Part shown: piece by piece, positions 6,360-8,303 of the stretch | Numbering within the stretch: position 1 is the stretch's first letter | How the letters are laid out: every line of letters starts with the position of its first letter | NCBI GenBank assembly: GCA_031278935.1 | Contig: JAITJK010000226.1 | Span: 1 to 8,303, forward strand | Source of the DNA: Spirochaetaceae bacterium | Lineage (GTDB): Bacteria > Spirochaetota > Spirochaetia > Treponematales > Breznakiellaceae | DNA: 8,303 bases | Direction: 5' to 3' | The notes under the pieces: generated by a model | What the model saw: only the letters and a program-made list of their open reading frames with translations | Databases searched by the model: none | What the model was told of the DNA's origin: nothing | Translations under genes and position numbers: made by a program

Positions 6360-7403
6360 ATGTTAATCAGTATACCGTTTCCGCCGTGGTTGTCCCCGGA
6401 AATAATCCCTGGGCTTCCCATCCGCTGGTATGGGCTTATGTATATCGCGGCCTTCGGCGTGGCCTTTCTGCTGTACCGGAAACAGGTACGGGAACGGCAT
6501 TTTCCCATCACCGACGACGAGCTTACCGGTTTGTTCCTCTGGGGCATCCTGGCCTTGGTGGTAGGGGCCCGGATCTTCGCTACCTTGGTGTATGAAACCA
6601 GCGACTTGTACCGGCGCCAGCCCTGGCTCATATTCTGGCCTTTCCGCAACGGAGCCTTTACAGGCCTGCAAGGCATGAGCTATCACGGTGGTGTCATCGG
6701 GGGCCTTACGGCCATTTTGGTGTATTCCAAGGTGAAACGCTTTGACTACCGAGAAACCGGGGATCTGTTTGCCGCGAGCATCCCCCTAGGCTACACCTTT
6801 GGCCGGCTGGGGAACTTCATCAATGGTGAGTTATACGGCCGGGTATGTACTGAGCCCTGGGGCATGGTGTTTCCCCAAGCGGATCGGCTTCCTGCTGCGG
6901 AACCCTGGGTCCGGGAGGCTGCAGCCCAGGCGGGAATAGCCATCGCGGAACAAGCGGTATGGGTGAATCTGCCCCGGCATCCTTCCCAGCTCTACGAGGC
7001 CCTGTTTGAAGGGGTGGTTTTGTGGCTTATCATCTGGGCCTTACGGAACCGGAAACCTTTTAAGGGCTTTTTAATAGGGGTCTACGGGATAGGTTACGGG
7101 GTATTCCGCTTCTGCATCGAGTATTTTCGGGAGCCCGACGCGGCTTTGGGCTACCGGATTCAGTTACGGGAAACCACCCTCCCCCCAGCGGCGGCCCATG
7201 ATCTTCTTAATTTTTCCACCGGCCAGGTATTTTCCTTTGGTATGGTGGTTCTCGGCGTCTTGTGGCTCATGATTGCTTCCCGGCTTCCCAACCAGAAACC
7301 GGTTCGAGTATACTTACATTCCAGCGGCAACAGCTCGGGCAGCGTGGCAGGAAGAAAGGCCGCGCAAAAAAGCCGCAGGAAACTACGAAAAAAACTAAGG
7401 TAG
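6360..7403 (+). CDS. lgt: Prolipoprotein diacylglyceryl transferase
   Basis: An integral inner-membrane enzyme that moves the diacylglyceryl group of phosphatidylglycerol to the lipobox cysteine of prolipoproteins, the first step of lipoprotein maturation. From ATG 6360 it is 347 aa, somewhat longer than the usual 260-300. Hallmarks: PIRWYGLMYIAAF at 20-32, MSYHGGVIGG with the conserved YHGG at 108-111, the family signature GRLGNFINGELYGR at 148-161, PRHPSQLYEA at 205-214 and FREPD at 256-260. Several hydrophobic helices are visible, consistent with the seven of the family. A segment of about 25 residues after the signature (173-200) resembles the periplasmic insertion seen in other Lgt proteins. 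Unusual is a Ser/Gly-rich then strongly basic cytoplasmic tail after the last helix (about 312-347, ending SRRKLRKKLR). It follows the ATPase by 50 nt and precedes thrC by 10 nt. Confidence 0.96.
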   Translation: MLISIPFPPWLSPEIIPGLPIRWYGLMYIAAFGVAFLLYRKQVRERHFPITDDELTGLFLWGILALVVGARIFATLVYETSDLYRRQPWLIFWPFRNGAFTGLQGMSYHGGVIGGLTAILVYSKVKRFDYRETGDLFAASIPLGYTFGRLGNFINGELYGRVCTEPWGMVFPQADRLPAAEPWVREAAAQAGIAIAEQAVWVNLPRHPSQLYEALFEGVVLWLIIWALRNRKPFKGFLIGVYGIGYGVFRFCIEYFREPDAALGYRIQLRETTLPPAAAHDLLNFSTGQVFSFGMVVLGVLWLMIASRLPNQKPVRVYLHSSGNSSGSVAGRKAAQKSRRKLRKKLR

Positions 7404-7404
7404 G
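7397..7404 (+). promoter_or_regulatory. Shine-Dalgarno site for thrC overlapping the lgt stop
   Basis: AAGGTAGG spans the lgt TAG stop (7401-7403) and ends 9 nt before ATG 7414. Placement over the stop suggests translational coupling of thrC to lgt. A second AGG directly abuts the ATG and is too close to serve. Confidence 0.5.
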
Positions 7405-7413
7405 ACCAAAAGG

Positions 7414-8303
7414 ATGCGTTATTTCAGTACCCGTAGTAATGCCGAAGGGGTGTGTTTTGCCCAGGCGGCTTTGACGGGCCTTGCCCCGGATGGAGGTCTC
7501 TTTGTCCCAGAAGTAATCCCCCGCTATCCTGAGGGGGTGCGGAAGTCCCTGGGGACCATGGATTTCCATGATATTGCGGTGGAAACCATAAAGCCTTATG
7601 TACAAGGTGAAATACCCCATCCGGTTTTGGAGGACCTGGTCCAGGGGGCCTATCCCTTCAGCGCGCCCTTGATTCCTGTGGGAGACCGGCTGGTCCTGGA
7701 ACTGTTTCACGGACCTACTGCGGCGTTTAAAGACTTCGGCGCCCGGTTCATGGCTCGGGCCTTCGCGTACCTCCGTCGAGGTGAGAACAAGGCCCTCCAT
7801 ATCCTGGTGGCTACCTCTGGGGATACGGGGGGAGCCGTGGCAGCGGGCTTTTACGGGGTTCCGGGGATTAATGTAACCGTGCTGTATCCCCAGGGTCGGG
7901 TATCGCCCTTGCAGGAACGGCAGATCGCCGGGCTCGGCGGAAACATCACGGCCCTGGCCGTAGAGGGCAGTTTCGACGATTGCCAACGCCTGGTAAAAAC
8001 CGCCTTTAACGATCAGGAATTGCAAAAGAAAGCGGCCCTTTCCTCGGCCAATTCCATCAATATAGCCCGGCTCATCCCCCAAAGTATCTATTATGCCGCC
8101 GCTGCGGGGAGAGCCTTTGCGGGCATAGCTGATCCGGTCAAGGAGGGTAGCCCCTGGGCAGCTCCCGGTCCACAGGTTCCTGAAAAGCCGGTTCCCGGCC
8201 CGGGTCAGGCCATCACCTTTTGTGTACCCTCTGGGAATTTCGGCAACCTCACGGCGGGGCTGTACGCCATGAAGATGGGCGCCCCCATAGCCGCCTTCAT
8301 CGC
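7414..8303 (+). CDS. thrC: Threonine synthase, 3' end beyond the window
   Basis: A PLP enzyme converting O-phospho-L-homoserine to L-threonine and phosphate in the cytoplasm, the last step of threonine synthesis. 296 residues are visible; full proteins are usually 430-480 aa. The N-terminus MRYFSTRSNAEGVCFAQAAL then TGLAPDGGLFVPE is typical of the bacterial family. HGPTAAFKDFGAR (99-111) holds the PLP-binding lysine K106. ATSGDTGGAV (133-142) is the phosphate-binding loop, SSANSINIARLIPQ (210-223) the substrate-contact block, and VPSGNFGNLTAG (271-282) the next cofactor/substrate loop. Between YYAAAAGRAF and the latter there is a proline- and glycine-rich linker of about 25 residues (240-266) that is absent or much shorter in most homologues I recall. 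It starts 10 nt after lgt, an unrelated function, so the pairing looks like simple operon packing. Confidence 0.96.
   Translation, partial: MRYFSTRSNAEGVCFAQAALTGLAPDGGLFVPEVIPRYPEGVRKSLGTMDFHDIAVETIKPYVQGEIPHPVLEDLVQGAYPFSAPLIPVGDRLVLELFHGPTAAFKDFGARFMARAFAYLRRGENKALHILVATSGDTGGAVAAGFYGVPGINVTVLYPQGRVSPLQERQIAGLGGNITALAVEGSFDDCQRLVKTAFNDQELQKKAALSSANSINIARLIPQSIYYAAAAGRAFAGIADPVKEGSPWAAPGPQVPEKPVPGPGQAITFCVPSGNFGNLTAGLYAMKMGAPIAAFI

Noticed and set aside
7267..8082. 271-aa minus-strand open frame
   Set aside because: Antisense to lgt/thrC, both of which are certain genes; the translation shows no family features.

Overview
The window joins the start of a type I-C CRISPR-cas operon to an ordinary chromosomal housekeeping cluster. 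The organism is probably a spirochaete of the Treponema group. That rests on the general look of the proteins, the MinD-like ATPase next to lgt, and a long poly-G tract of a kind well known from treponemes. It is an inference, not something the sequence proves.

Left part (1-2935, minus strand): cas3 (complete, 817 aa) followed 16 nt later by cas5c, which runs off the left edge. This is the standard I-C order (cas3-cas5-cas8c-cas7...), so cas8c, cas7, cas4, cas1, cas2 and the array, if present, would lie to the left. No CRISPR repeat is visible here. This part looks more AT-rich than the rest, consistent with a horizontally acquired module.

Middle (2936-4708): a 251-nt divergent intergenic region with five GGTTC/GAACC motifs that can form competing small hairpins. 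Next comes a plus-strand SDF-fold (dicarboxylate/amino acid:cation symporter family) membrane transporter, whose usual cation- and substrate-binding signatures are replaced. After it lies a gene-free stretch of about 277 nt containing an 84-bp imperfect palindrome that resembles a widely dispersed bacterial repeat, a perfect 13-nt palindrome, and a plausible promoter.

Right part (4709-8303, plus strand): a tight tandem set. It holds a small four-helix membrane protein of unknown function carrying a run of 12 G inside its reading frame, a MinD/ParA-type ATPase with a C-terminal coiled coil (TAATG overlap with the previous gene), lgt (prolipoprotein diacylglyceryl transferase), and thrC (threonine synthase, cut by the right edge). 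Spacing suggests co-transcription. The G12 tract makes the small membrane protein a candidate phase-variable gene and could modulate the ATPase through translational coupling.

I see no convincing wholly new system. The best leads are the poly-G-containing membrane protein/ATPase pair and the SDF-family transporter with replaced binding-site residues.
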